NCBI GenBank assembly: GCA_002494215.1
Contig: DLBF01000040.1
Span: forward strand, 18,929 to 82,928
DNA: 64,000 nucleotides
DNA from: Prevotellaceae bacterium UBA7028
GTDB taxonomy: Bacteria; Bacteroidota; Bacteroidia; Bacteroidales; Bacteroidaceae
Direction of reading: 5' to 3'
Position 1 is the first letter of the stretch. Each line of letters begins with the position of its first letter. Under the pieces are notes generated by a model, which saw only the letters and a program-made list of their open reading frames with translations, did not search any database and was not told the DNA's origin. A program made the translations under genes and the position numbers. Positions 36,422-44,164 of this stretch are shown piece after piece.

Positions 36422-36580
36422 ATGAATTATCTTGAAATGATGCATCTTTTAATCACTGTTTTACAGGAATACCTTCGATTTGTCGTCTATCGCTGTCTTT
36501 GCCCCATAAACGGCTGCTAAGTTATGCGTATCTGCGATTGACGCCAAACTTTTTTCTATAAATCTGACGAATAATAGCCA

Positions 36581-36624
36581 AAATTAGTTCTCAGGAACTA
36601 TACAATTTGTCCTCGAGAACTAAT
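36581..36624. promoter_or_regulatory. Paired cctcgagaacta operator-like sites
   Basis: agttctcaggaacta and cctcgagaactaa lie about 22 bp apart; copy A (33779-33817) has agttctcgagaact, a perfect 14-bp palindrome, and cctcgagaactaa. Upstream of the promoter, they may bind the LuxR-type regulator itself. Confidence 0.45.
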
Positions 36625-36683
36625 AAAATATGACATTTAGTTTTTGTTAACAGAATATGATGCCATGTAATCCTAGAAATGAT

Positions 36684-36691
36684 TATTTTTG
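36684..36691 (+). promoter_or_regulatory. -7 box of the first LuxR-type gene
   Basis: TATTTTTG, 29 bp before the ATG at 36721, fits TAnnTTTG. Confidence 0.5.
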
Positions 36692-36720
36692 TGTGGGAAT
36701 TTCACAAAACTAATAAATAA

Positions 36721-37491
36721 ATGAAGCAAACACCTTATGTGAACACACTTAATAATACATTAAGAAAGGGAGACGAGCCTAATGAAAGTCTTAGTATCAG
36801 TGAACTTGTTAAGATAGCCAAATATCATGCCTTTCTGACCAACTCCAGTTGCATACTGATGAATTTCCCTGAAGGTAAAATACTCTACCATTCCAAGAAG
36901 CTACGGTTCCTGGACCAGACAACTGAGAAGGACAGGCAAAGGGACTGCGAGAATCCCTATTGGGCGTATGTTCAGGAAGCAGTATTGGAGAAGTTGTTGC
37001 AAATAAGGAGGGAGTTCCTGCATTATAGCCGGATGATGAATCTGCGGGAAGGGGAGATATATTATAGCACTACAGAGTTTCCCATTATAATAAAAGGTAA
37101 GGAATTCTATATAACGCAACAGTTTGTGCCAATGGTAATAGACTCGGAGAAGCATATCAGGGTAGGAATGCTTACATACAATACTTCCAAAAGAAAAGTA
37201 ATGGAAAGTTATGTCGTCAGTGAATCAGGAGGCTTCCTGAAGTTTAACTTCAAACAGGGGAAATATGAGGATATTATACTTGCATTTAATCTTAGCAAGA
37301 CGGAAATGGTCATTCTGGGCCTCATGCAGAATGGGCTGAACAACATAGAGATTGCCAATAATCTGAATGTAAGCCTATTTACGGTTAAGGCGCATAAGAG
37401 GAGTATTTTCAGCAAACTGGGTGTTAGCAGCACTGCTGAAGCACTGGCTATTGCTGACAAATATCACTTATTGTCTCACAAGGTGAGGTAA
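36721..37491 (+). CDS. LuxR-type regulator with novel sensor domain (paralogue 1)
   Basis: A 256-residue protein with a C-terminal LuxR/GerE helix-turn-helix (LSKTEMVILGLMQNGLNNIEIANNLNVSLFTVKAHKR region, about 188-250) and an N-terminal domain shared with the proteins at 45734 and 63116. Shared blocks are LTNSSCI, QRDCENPYW, STTEFPI and GKEFYITQQF. The fold looks PAS-like but no receiver domain or membrane helix is present, so the signal is unknown. A conserved Cys in the RxCxNPYW block could sense redox state or bind a ligand. Formerly divergent from the barrel gene at 33563. Hairpin copy 3 follows. Confidence 0.8.
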   Translation: MKQTPYVNTLNNTLRKGDEPNESLSISELVKIAKYHAFLTNSSCILMNFPEGKILYHSKKLRFLDQTTEKDRQRDCENPYWAYVQEAVLEKLLQIRREFLHYSRMMNLREGEIYYSTTEFPIIIKGKEFYITQQFVPMVIDSEKHIRVGMLTYNTSKRKVMESYVVSESGGFLKFNFKQGKYEDIILAFNLSKTEMVILGLMQNGLNNIEIANNLNVSLFTVKAHKRSIFSKLGVSSTAEALAIADKYHLLSHKVR

Positions 37492-37582
37492 ACCTTCACC
37501 CCCAGCCCCTAACCCTTCCACTGGAGGGCTGGGGGCTACGCGTGCCTGTTTCTATAAGACATTGGATACACTTGAGAAATAA

Positions 37583-37615
37583 GCCTGCCACTCCCCTCGC
37601 GAGGAGATGGCAGGC
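37583..37615. terminator. 33-bp hairpin, copy 3
   Basis: gcctgcca...tggcaggc with cctcgcgagg core, between the convergent LuxR-type gene (end 37491) and amidase gene (end 37649). A second G/C palindrome (cccccagcccctaaccc...gggctgggggc) lies at 37500-37535. Confidence 0.75.
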
Positions 37616-37648
37616 ATAACCAACAATTATCATTTAATATAAGAATCT

Positions 37649-38083
37649 CTAACGATTCGCGGGTTGTAAATCGGCATACTCCTTGGATGCCAGGAAGCAG
37701 GGGCAGTCTTTGGCAACATGCGGGAGTTCGCGATGACCTATTATACGGGCCTCGGGATAACTGCGCGTCAGTTCCTTCAGCAGGGCGTAGAGGGTGTGCT
37801 TCTGCTCCGCCGTACGGGTGTCTTTGTTCTTACCGCTTTCATCCACCCCGCCTTCATAGACCACACCCAGGGAACAGCTGTTGTAGCCTCTGGCATGGAC
37901 TCCCTGAACGGATTCGGGAAGCAGTGGAACGACTGTCCCATCGAGGCGGACATAGTAGTGGTAGCTGCACTGTCCGTACTTGCCAACACCGCAGTTTATA
38001 AGCTTCTCCACGCTGAAGGGCTTGTTGCACCTGGTGGCCGTGCAATGAACAACGATATATCTTACAGATTTCAGTTCCTTCAT
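37649..38083 (-). CDS. N-acetylmuramoyl-L-alanine amidase, T7-lysozyme type
   Basis: A 144-residue amidase_2 protein that would cut the bond between MurNAc and L-Ala. Seen: IVVHCTATR with zinc ligand H13, SYHYYVRLDGTV, and IIGHRELPHVAKDCPCF with H117 and C127. It has no signal peptide, as in phage lysins and the small amidases found in Bacteroidota mobile modules. In those modules such an amidase sits with an HU-like protein, DUF4248 and a DUF3987 primase-like gene; here only DUF4248 remains. A TACCTTTG box at 38367-38374 could be its distant promoter. Confidence 0.88.
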   Translation of the reverse strand: MKELKSVRYIVVHCTATRCNKPFSVEKLINCGVGKYGQCSYHYYVRLDGTVVPLLPESVQGVHARGYNSCSLGVVYEGGVDESGKNKDTRTAEQKHTLYALLKELTRSYPEARIIGHRELPHVAKDCPCFLASKEYADLQPANR

Positions 38084-38457
38084 TCTTTTATTTTTAATTA
38101 ATAATTAAGAGATAAGAATTAAGAGTTAAGAATTGAAAGAAGAAGAAAATCATGAGCTGAGAGGATGGTCTTGCTCCGCGGTAGCAAATTCTTCACTCTT
38201 CATTCTTCATTTGACTGCTGACAAGTATCATGCAAGTTGAGCGCAGAGCCAAGCTTGTTTGAGCTATGCCGAGACGCCGCTGATACTCGCAGTGAAGTTT
38301 TTGAGCGAAGCTCACCACAGAGTTAAAGCATTTTTCTATGTGAAAGACATCGTCTTAACTTCACTGCAAAGGTACGACATTGGGGAGGGGGTTATTACGA
38401 ACATTCACGAACAATCTGTATCATTTACGAATAAACATGTTCAAAAGGATACCGTTT
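38084..38457. other. Gap with micro-repeats and a dispersed repeat
   Basis: aattaagagataagaattaag tracts (38096-38140), cttcactcttcattcttc units (38190-38212), a segment resembling 5758-5830, and on the minus strand TACCTTTG at 38367-38374. No gene was found. Confidence 0.5.
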
Positions 38458-38673
38458 CTAAGGTTCGCCCAGATATTTTATGATAATCGCCACCTGCTTT
38501 GAAGTAAAAGTCTTAGAGCGAACCGGCATACCGCACTCCTTCAGCGCAACGGAAAGTTCTCTGTTGCAACGTATCCAGTAGGTAAGATTGCTTAATGCGC
38601 CGCGTGAAGTACTGGCACCCGGGAAATACAGGAGGGCAAGCTCTGACTTGCCGTATTGTTGAATCTCGAACAT
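38458..38673 (-). CDS. DUF4248 family small protein
   Basis: 71 residues. The pattern FEIQQYGKSELALLYFPGAS, RGALSNLTYWIRCN, ALKECGMP, FTSKQVAIIIKYLGEP matches DUF4248 proteins of Bacteroidota as I remember them, apparently a small DNA-binding-like fold. ATG at 38673 is chosen because the family starts there; upstream residues to 38748 look non-native. Normally near an amidase and a primase-like gene on integrated elements. Confidence 0.75.
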   Translation of the reverse strand: MFEIQQYGKSELALLYFPGASTSRGALSNLTYWIRCNRELSVALKECGMPVRSKTFTSKQVAIIIKYLGEP

Positions 38674-38907
38674 AATCAAGTTGATTTTGAGTGAAAAGTA
38701 AGTTAAAAAAAATATTTTCCAAGTTGATTTCCACTGCTGTTCAAACAAGAAATCCAGGATATCTATCTTGCGATGTTTGATGTCTGAGGCAAGTTGATGG
38801 AGTCCGAACAGACAATGGGAGGATGTGCCCTTGGGGTTGCCGTTGCGCCTGGGATATTGAATGAGTTTCCCCGATTTGCCATGCTATTTCCTTTTACACC
38901 CCTCTTA

Positions 38908-38965
38908 CTATAGCCCCACCCCTCTTTATAGAGAGGGGGGTGGGGCATATATAGAGAGGGGGTTA
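38908..38965. repeat. G/C palindrome, intergenic
   Basis: ccccacccctctttatagag pairs with agaggggggtgggg, then a further atatagagaggggg. It is the intergenic counterpart of the in-frame elements. Confidence 0.55.
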
Positions 38966-38982
38966 AGAAGGAATAAGCCTGG

Positions 38983-39198
38983 CTACAATACGACCGTTCC
39001 TGTCCACCGTTGTTGTGCCACACGCCGGTCCATTGCAGGACGGAACATATTGTCAAAATATTTCGGCCCTCCGGATGCAAGGAAAACCTTACTACATTTC
39101 TCAGAGTCGGTAACACTGGAGAGGTCTGCCCCGACGAAGCCCCTATCCTACCCGACGGCTTCGAACAGACCCTGCGAGATTTGATTACACCTAAATAG
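38983..39198 (-). pseudogene. Gene remnant, unknown family
   Basis: A minus-strand frame reads QISQGLFEAVG, a stop, then GFVGADLSSVTDSEK...GGPKYFDNMFRPAMDRRVAQQRWTG and VVL before a stop at 38983. It looks like the C-terminal end of a real protein broken by an in-frame stop, between DUF4248 and hairpin copy 4. The missing primase-like neighbour is one candidate, unproven. From 38674 to 38905 nothing coding is seen. Confidence 0.3.
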
Positions 39199-39229
39199 AA
39201 TAATCTGATTGGAAAACCACAAAAACCAT

Positions 39230-39262
39230 GCCTGCCACTCCCCTCGCGAGGAGATGGCAGGC
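39230..39262. terminator. 33-bp hairpin, copy 4
   Basis: Same core as copies 1-3. The 30 bases after it (ataaccaacaatttacctta...) equal those after copy 2. It probably terminates the leftward operon that ends with the gene at 39349. Confidence 0.75.
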
Positions 39263-39289
39263 ATAACCAACAATTTACCTTAAAACTTT

Positions 39290-39345
39290 ATCTCAATGAT
39301 TTCACAACTCCTTGATATTTCTCAAGAAAGAAGCTAGAGGATTCT
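39290..39345 (-). pseudogene. Decayed 3' end of a DUF4488-like gene
   Basis: The minus strand reads LSKNPLASFLRNIKEL then stop, like PEPMASLLSNFRD at the end of the gene at 30502, and the following DNA is also shared with the region after 30502. It butts directly onto the stop of the glycosyltransferase at 39349, so a recombination joined the two. Confidence 0.5.
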
Positions 39346-39348
39346 TGC

Positions 39349-40353
39349 TCAGGGTTGAGTAACGTTACTTCTTTTTCTTAATATATAATTGAGATTAGGC
39401 ATGCTTATGCTGGAATTGGATTCAATACCATCATCTTTTGTATCATCCATCACAAAATAGCGGGGGCGTTGTTTTGTTTCGCGATATACCTTACCTATAT
39501 ATTCTCCTATAATACCCAATGCCAACAACAGACAACCACCAACAAACCATACCGAGACAAGAAGTGAAGTCCATCCTTCCACTGTCCGTCCTGCTATTCT
39601 GGCATATATGGCCCATGCTATGACGCAGAGGGAAACAAAAATGAATACAAATCCTGAGAAAAGAATCCAACGCAGAGGTCTGGTTGTGAAACTGGTAATA
39701 CCTTCAAAAGCCAGAGCAAGCATCTTACTCATGGGGTACTTTGTAACACCAAGAGTTCTCGCCTGACGACTATAAAACTCCTTTTTTGTTTTGAACCCCA
39801 AGAGGGGCACTATCCCCCTCAGATACAGATTCCTCTCATGATAACTCAGGAGTGCCCTTGTGGCACGCTGACTAAGTAAACGGAAGTCCGCATGGTTATA
39901 GACAGTATCACATCCCATCAGGGACATCACACGATAGAAGCCCTGGGCCGTCCATCGTTTTAGGAACGTGTCCGTCTTCCTTTCCTGTCTTACGCCATAT
40001 ACCACATCTATGCCTTCCATGTAATCCTGTACCATACGGGGGATAAGATGAATATCGTCCTGAAGATCTGCATCTATGGTGATAATGGCTTCAGCTTCGT
40101 CAACGCAGGACTCCATTCCCGCCCATAGCGCAGATTGGTGCCCGACATTATGAGCAAGACGTATACCACGCACAACCTTTGGGTTATCTTGTTGCAAACT
40201 TTGGATGATACTCCAGGTGTTGTCCGTACTGCCGTCATCCACATAAAGAATTCTGGCATCCAGCGGAATATCTGGCAATAAACCTATGAGCTGCCCATTG
40301 GTGGTTTCCAACACCTCCTGCTCATTATAACATGGAAGAACAAAGTATAGCAT
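39349..40353 (-). CDS. DPM1/GtrB-like polyprenyl-phosphate glycosyltransferase
   Basis: A 334-residue GT2 enzyme: VLPCYNEQEVLE, ILYVDDGSTDNTW, and DADLQDD at 94-100, then two C-terminal transmembrane helices (about 230-285). Such enzymes load a sugar (mannose, glucose or similar) from a nucleotide onto undecaprenyl or dolichyl phosphate at the inner face of the membrane, feeding GT-C transferases on the outer face. It is the last gene of the leftward operon 1, 8 bp after the signal peptidase gene. The presence of GT-C genes in the same locus supports a donor-lipid role. The sugar is not known. Confidence 0.88.
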   Translation of the reverse strand: MLYFVLPCYNEQEVLETTNGQLIGLLPDIPLDARILYVDDGSTDNTWSIIQSLQQDNPKVVRGIRLAHNVGHQSALWAGMESCVDEAEAIITIDADLQDDIHLIPRMVQDYMEGIDVVYGVRQERKTDTFLKRWTAQGFYRVMSLMGCDTVYNHADFRLLSQRATRALLSYHERNLYLRGIVPLLGFKTKKEFYSRQARTLGVTKYPMSKMLALAFEGITSFTTRPLRWILFSGFVFIFVSLCVIAWAIYARIAGRTVEGWTSLLVSVWFVGGCLLLALGIIGEYIGKVYRETKQRPRYFVMDDTKDDGIESNSSISMPNLNYILRKRSNVTQP

Positions 40354-40361
40354 ATAATTTA

Positions 40362-40928
40362 TTATAACAGCCTTTTAGATATGTCAAAACCAATCCTTCT
40401 CCAACGGAACTTGTTAAATCCTTTAGCCTCATTGTTCCAAGAAAACAGCACGTACTTAGCCCTACCAACAACAAGGCTCTCGGGTATTAGACCGAAACTG
40501 CGGCTATCGGTAGAGTTGGAGGCATTGTCGCCTAATACATAATAATACGTTTCCCCGTTCTTATATACAATTTCAACTATACGTTTTACCAGAATGGATT
40601 TATAATCATGTTTTGCGTGAAAGAGAATCACATCACCTATCTCAAACTCCCTGTAACTGGGAAAACGATGGAATCCCCAATCATTCCTTGCGTCCAACTC
40701 ACGTAGAGGCTTTATCCAAGTAAAGGCATTTATGATAGGGATCTCCGCAAACCGCCTTGGCATAAGTGCCCCTCCACTCAGTTTATCTACGCAGTATATC
40801 TCTGTCGGTTGGATGGTAGGCATCATGCTGAGAGAATCAACAAGATAGATCTCACAAACGAATATGCGAAAACAAACAAGGATTATTATCGCCACAAAAA
40901 TTAGTCTGCATGTATGGAATCGTCGCAT
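40362..40928 (-). CDS. Signal peptidase I-like protein (operon 1)
   Basis: A 188-residue membrane protease with one N-terminal helix. Catalytic Ser34 lies in DSLSMMPT and Lys115 in ILVKRIV; GDNASNSTDSRSFG is the third conserved box. Between them are MPRRFAEIP and DWGFHR, also found in the second signal peptidase here (MPRRFWDIP, DWGYHR), which marks a subgroup. Being locked into the Cys-rich-peptide operon suggests it processes that peptide or the lipid-free exported proteins of this locus. The start overlaps the end of the DUF1573 gene by 28 bp. Confidence 0.85.
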   Translation of the reverse strand: MRRFHTCRLIFVAIIILVCFRIFVCEIYLVDSLSMMPTIQPTEIYCVDKLSGGALMPRRFAEIPIINAFTWIKPLRELDARNDWGFHRFPSYREFEIGDVILFHAKHDYKSILVKRIVEIVYKNGETYYYVLGDNASNSTDSRSFGLIPESLVVGRAKYVLFSWNNEAKGFNKFRWRRIGFDISKRLL

Positions 40929-41335
40929 TTTTCTTCTGCTTGTTCTTCTTTTACGAAGATGCCCTCTACAGTCAATTCTAATGGAGAATTCTCGAAATTA
41001 CCATAAATACGTATTTCACGATAAAAATCACCTAAAGCACCATCGGGTTTTACAAGAACTCTGAACGGGAAGTAATCATTTGGCCTTACCGTATTCACAG
41101 AGTCATATACAGCAGTAAGACATTCACAAGAGAGTTCCACACTATCAATTCTCAACTGTGCATTCCCAGTATTTTTGATAAGCCACTCTTTCCCCGAAAG
41201 AGTAGGTGAGTTTACGTTAATCTCCCCCAAATTACAATTACTGTCAGAACTTACCAATTCTATTTTAGTTTGTTGCTCAGCGCAACACGCGAACAGTAGC
41301 ATTAATAACACTAAATAATTTTTACACTTCTTCAT
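40901..41335 (-). CDS. DUF1573 lipoprotein
   Basis: 144 residues from the ATG at 41335, giving MKKCKNYLVLLMLLFACC, a lipoprotein signal (Cys17/18). The rest is one DUF1573 beta-sandwich: NLGEINVNSP, EWLIKNTGNAQLRIDSVELSCECL. DUF1573 domains resemble ASH/MSP-like Ig folds and often sit next to thioredoxin-like proteins. The gene's C-terminal part is acidic. Role unknown; likely an envelope binding partner. Confidence 0.75.
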   Translation of the reverse strand: MKKCKNYLVLLMLLFACCAEQQTKIELVSSDSNCNLGEINVNSPTLSGKEWLIKNTGNAQLRIDSVELSCECLTAVYDSVNTVRPNDYFPFRVLVKPDGALGDFYREIRIYGNFENSPLELTVEGIFVKEEQAEEKCDDSIHAD

Positions 41336-41361
41336 AATCGTGAATTTCGAAAATAACAATT

Positions 41362-42285
41362 CTATCTACAATAACCAGAAAAAAGTACCGAATAAGGCTG
41401 GTTCTGGAAATTTGTCTGTATATTCACCGAATGTTTAAATTCACCCTTGTTTATTTGTACAGTTGTTATTGCCACAAATCCATCCCCCCCTGGGGGTATT
41501 GAGGTTGAAAAGGAATCTACGACAACGCATGAGCAGCTTGGTATACAATTATAAATCATGCAGGGCTCTTCATTATTGTTGTGCAATTGATACACTATCG
41601 GTTTCCTTTCGCGCACATCTACTTTCCCCAAGCGCACGATAGGATTGTAGATCTTCAAATCACCATTTTCAATATTTCTGTTAAGCGGATTCACAGGCTT
41701 TAAAATGGCGCTTATGTGATTTAAATATTTTGCAGGAAAAACATCATTCTCCAGCTCGGACGGGAAAAACGGACGAGAGATATATCCATCATTAAGAATG
41801 AAAAAAAAAGGAGTGTTGAATTTGGTTAATGGTCTTTGAAAATCAACCACATTTCCAAGGCTATAAATGGGAAATTCAGTTTCGCTTTGCATGATTTTGA
41901 TCTCTCTCAGATTGAAATTGTTTGCAATAATAATTGGTGAGTTCTCGAAATGTAGTGAATCATTCCACCGAGTCATTCGTATTATTTCACTCTTCCAACA
42001 TGAAGTACACTGTCTAGCATCAATATAGAGTCCAATTCTTGGTTTTTTAGAGATCGCCTTAAAGTTATCTAAGCTATCTATGCTACAAAACAGGTTAAAA
42101 CAAGAATCCAGAGGGTAATCTATAGCCTCTAAATACTGAAGCAACCTATTGTAAGACAACTCGCAATGTTTCTTTTCTGCTTCATTTGAAATCTCATTTT
42201 GAAGGTTAATGTCATTATAAAAAGCATATCCCGTTAAAAGGGAGACTGCGCCAAATAATGTATATATTAAATATCTTAATTTCAT
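41362..42285 (-). CDS. Membrane-anchored thioredoxin-like protein with DUF1573 domain
   Basis: 307 residues with an N-terminal anchor (YLIYTLFGAVSLLTGYAFY), a thioredoxin-like domain with C93-T-S-C96 in YIDARQCTSCWKSE, and a C-terminal DUF1573 domain (about 205-307, LGKVDVRERKPIVYQLHN, IPSCSCVVVD). It should face the periplasm. A redox or thiol-transfer job for the Cys-rich peptide in the same operon is a fair inference. It follows the propeller gene by 9 bp and is followed 26 bp later by the second DUF1573 gene. Confidence 0.75.
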   Translation of the reverse strand: MKLRYLIYTLFGAVSLLTGYAFYNDINLQNEISNEAEKKHCELSYNRLLQYLEAIDYPLDSCFNLFCSIDSLDNFKAISKKPRIGLYIDARQCTSCWKSEIIRMTRWNDSLHFENSPIIIANNFNLREIKIMQSETEFPIYSLGNVVDFQRPLTKFNTPFFFILNDGYISRPFFPSELENDVFPAKYLNHISAILKPVNPLNRNIENGDLKIYNPIVRLGKVDVRERKPIVYQLHNNNEEPCMIYNCIPSCSCVVVDSFSTSIPPGGDGFVAITTVQINKGEFKHSVNIQTNFQNQPYSVLFSGYCR

Positions 42286-42294
42286 GTCGTTATA

Positions 42295-43560
42295 TTAGAA
42301 TTCAATTAAATTCTCAATCATAATTACAGGATTACTGGCTATAGAGATTTTGTTTACCATCTCCTGTTCTTTTGAGGTTAAATTTCTTTTTATATCATCA
42401 TTTGAAGTTGCTTCGATTATACTCATAGGTTGTACGATTCTATAAAACCTGTTGTCTGAGGATATTCCATCAAAAGCGGCCCGGGCTAAATCGTCGCCCA
42501 ATCGTGTTGGCAAATTGTTAATTCCAAAAATTTTGGAACGTCCCGAACGACGGCTATAGACAAGGTTTTGAAGCGCCCTACATCCTTCAGCTCCATAATA
42601 TATCAAGGAAATGTATTTGGGCGTAACATGCCAGTCAATTACATTTGCACTCATTCGTTCTCCTTCTTTATACAGTTGATCTGTCATGTGCAACTTTTCA
42701 TTCTGACTGAATCTCCGCTTATTTTCGATGTCCATAACAATAAACGGGGAAACATCTCGTTCGTTTACACTCCATATAGTATCTGACAACAAATCATCAT
42801 ATAGTACTTTATTGTCATTCTTTTTAAAGACACCTGAATATCGGAATTCTTGTCTTATTTCATTAGTTGTCTTAAAACCCCGTGAAATAGGCGACATTTT
42901 TTTGTCAGTAATAACCATCTGATAGAGATCAAATATATCACTAAATTCGTTATATGATTTCCCCGTGAAAAGAACCATCCTCTCCTTAAGATATTCGAAT
43001 TCCGTAAAAAGGATGTATAATGACTGCTCTCCAAGAAAATTTCCATCTAAGTCAAAGTGTTGTAATTTCCGACCAGATAAATCTAGCAATGATATTGTCT
43101 CACTCTCTTCATCATAAGCAATATTCCATGCATCAACATGTTCCCTTGGTCCATGCCCCTTTTCGCCAAGTTTGCATCGAAATCGGCCATCGTTGTCAAA
43201 AATGAAAACGTTCTTGTTATCTCTATCCAAAATACAAAAACAATCCTTGCATGCAAGAATCTTGGTTATTTGGCCTACTATGCACTTCTCATTTGTTTCT
43301 AAAGGGATAAAGTCATACGACGAAAATACTGTATCTAGATTTGCAGGGTGAATTCCAATTGGAATTCGTATGTTATATGGATTTTTTCCTTTTCCGACAG
43401 CAAGATCACGGATGGAGTCTTCTGAAACGAATAAACATTTACCTGCTTTTTCTGTTATATCAGAAAGAGGATGCAACTTATTAACCCGAACATTATTTGC
43501 ACATCCCGTTAAAATTAACAGTAAACATAAACTTATGCAACTAATATAAAATCTCTTCAT
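42295..43560 (-). CDS. 6-bladed beta-propeller lipoprotein (operon 1)
   Basis: 421 residues from MKRFYISC (Met two codons upstream is possible). Lipobox LTGC with Cys20. The body has propeller-like repeats: FIPLETNEKCIVGQITKILACKDCFCILDRDNKNVFIFDNDGRF type strands (FIFD.DG..RCKLG, LLDLSGRKLQHFDLDG.F). These PF17170-type proteins are common in Bacteroidota next to NVEALA-like peptides; function unknown. It may bind the peptide or a glycan at the outer membrane. A hairpin separates it from the peptide gene upstream. Confidence 0.8.
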   Translation of the reverse strand: MKRFYISCISLCLLLILTGCANNVRVNKLHPLSDITEKAGKCLFVSEDSIRDLAVGKGKNPYNIRIPIGIHPANLDTVFSSYDFIPLETNEKCIVGQITKILACKDCFCILDRDNKNVFIFDNDGRFRCKLGEKGHGPREHVDAWNIAYDEESETISLLDLSGRKLQHFDLDGNFLGEQSLYILFTEFEYLKERMVLFTGKSYNEFSDIFDLYQMVITDKKMSPISRGFKTTNEIRQEFRYSGVFKKNDNKVLYDDLLSDTIWSVNERDVSPFIVMDIENKRRFSQNEKLHMTDQLYKEGERMSANVIDWHVTPKYISLIYYGAEGCRALQNLVYSRRSGRSKIFGINNLPTRLGDDLARAAFDGISSDNRFYRIVQPMSIIEATSNDDIKRNLTSKEQEMVNKISIASNPVIMIENLIEF

Positions 43561-43574
43561 TGTCAAATTATAGT

Positions 43575-43633
43575 GGGATGATATGCAAACCCTGGGGTAT
43601 TGTAATCAATATTAATTTGTTGCATATCATCCC
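43575..43633. terminator. Intercistronic stem-loop after peptide gene, operon 1
   Basis: Perfect 14-bp arms gggatgatatgcaa (43575-43588) and ttgcatatcatccc (43620-43633) with a 31-base loop, between the Cys-rich peptide gene and the propeller gene. There is no T-run, so it may be an mRNA processing or stabilising element or an attenuator that lowers downstream expression. Confidence 0.7.
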
Positions 43634-43672
43634 TGATTGTAGAAATTATCTCAATTCTATTCTGTAAAAATA

Positions 43673-44152
43673 CTAGCTATTGCTGCATGACGGTCTATAC
43701 TCCTGACAATCATCACAATGTCCATCTGTTGGACATGTAATAACGTCAGCATAAAAATCATAGCCACTGCTTACCATGCTAGTTCTTTTATGATGAGCTT
43801 TAAGGCTTGCGCTTATCGGCACAATGACTTTTCCTTGAAAAACCGTTTCCACTTCAGATTCTCCAGCATATCCGTAATATGTGATATAGAGGGTGCGACA
43901 ATCAACGTGTACGTTTTCCGACTTGGCAAGCCTTTGGTTACAAGACTGCCAAATTTTCCACTTATGACAACAATCCGTGGTACTTGGGGCGGAATTTTCG
44001 TTACTTGAGCTACTTGAGTTGTTAGAACTGCTAGAACTGCTACTCGTGTTTTGTGCTTGCGCTTTCACAAGAATGTTCTCCGAATACGTATAATTCAACA
44101 TTCCAAGAACTGCAAAAGCAATAATTGCAATAAAATAATTACTTGATTTCAT
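43673..44152 (-). CDS. Secreted Cys-rich peptide with Ser/Asn linker (operon 1)
   Basis: 159 residues. MKSSNYFIAIIAFAVLGMLNY is a signal or leader helix, followed by ENILVKAQAQ with a possible cleavage after AQA (34). Residues 35-54 are almost only Ser and Asn. The mature part has eight Cys (CC at 61-62, then single Cys and a CPTDGHCDDC cluster near the end). General form resembles NVEALA-family peptides (leader, short motif, linker, Cys-rich domain) though the NVEALA motif itself is not clear. Likely a disulfide-rich secreted factor; target unknown. The Ser run would suit O-glycosylation by the adjacent GT-C enzyme. Confidence 0.7.
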   Translation of the reverse strand: MKSSNYFIAIIAFAVLGMLNYTYSENILVKAQAQNTSSSSSSSNNSSSSSNENSAPSTTDCCHKWKIWQSCNQRLAKSENVHVDCRTLYITYYGYAGESEVETVFQGKVIVPISASLKAHHKRTSMVSSGYDFYADVITCPTDGHCDDCQEYRPSCSNS

Positions 44153-44164
44153 TTTTTAAATTTT

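Larger units (their letters stand above)
36514..36732. repeat. 219-bp direct duplication, copy B
   Basis: Intact copy of the control region, ending in the first four codons of the LuxR-type gene at 36721. Differences from copy A are a few substitutions, including agttctcaggaact in place of the perfect palindrome. Confidence 0.85.

Noticed and set aside
36314..36520. Plus-strand frame with EYSEYSEYSDYSD
   Set aside because: A translation of micro-repeat DNA, not a protein.
41505..41520. G/C run ccccccctggggg in the thioredoxin-DUF1573 gene as another inserted palindrome
   Set aside because: It encodes PPGGDG in a place where DUF1573 proteins usually have a Pro-Gly turn, so it is probably native.
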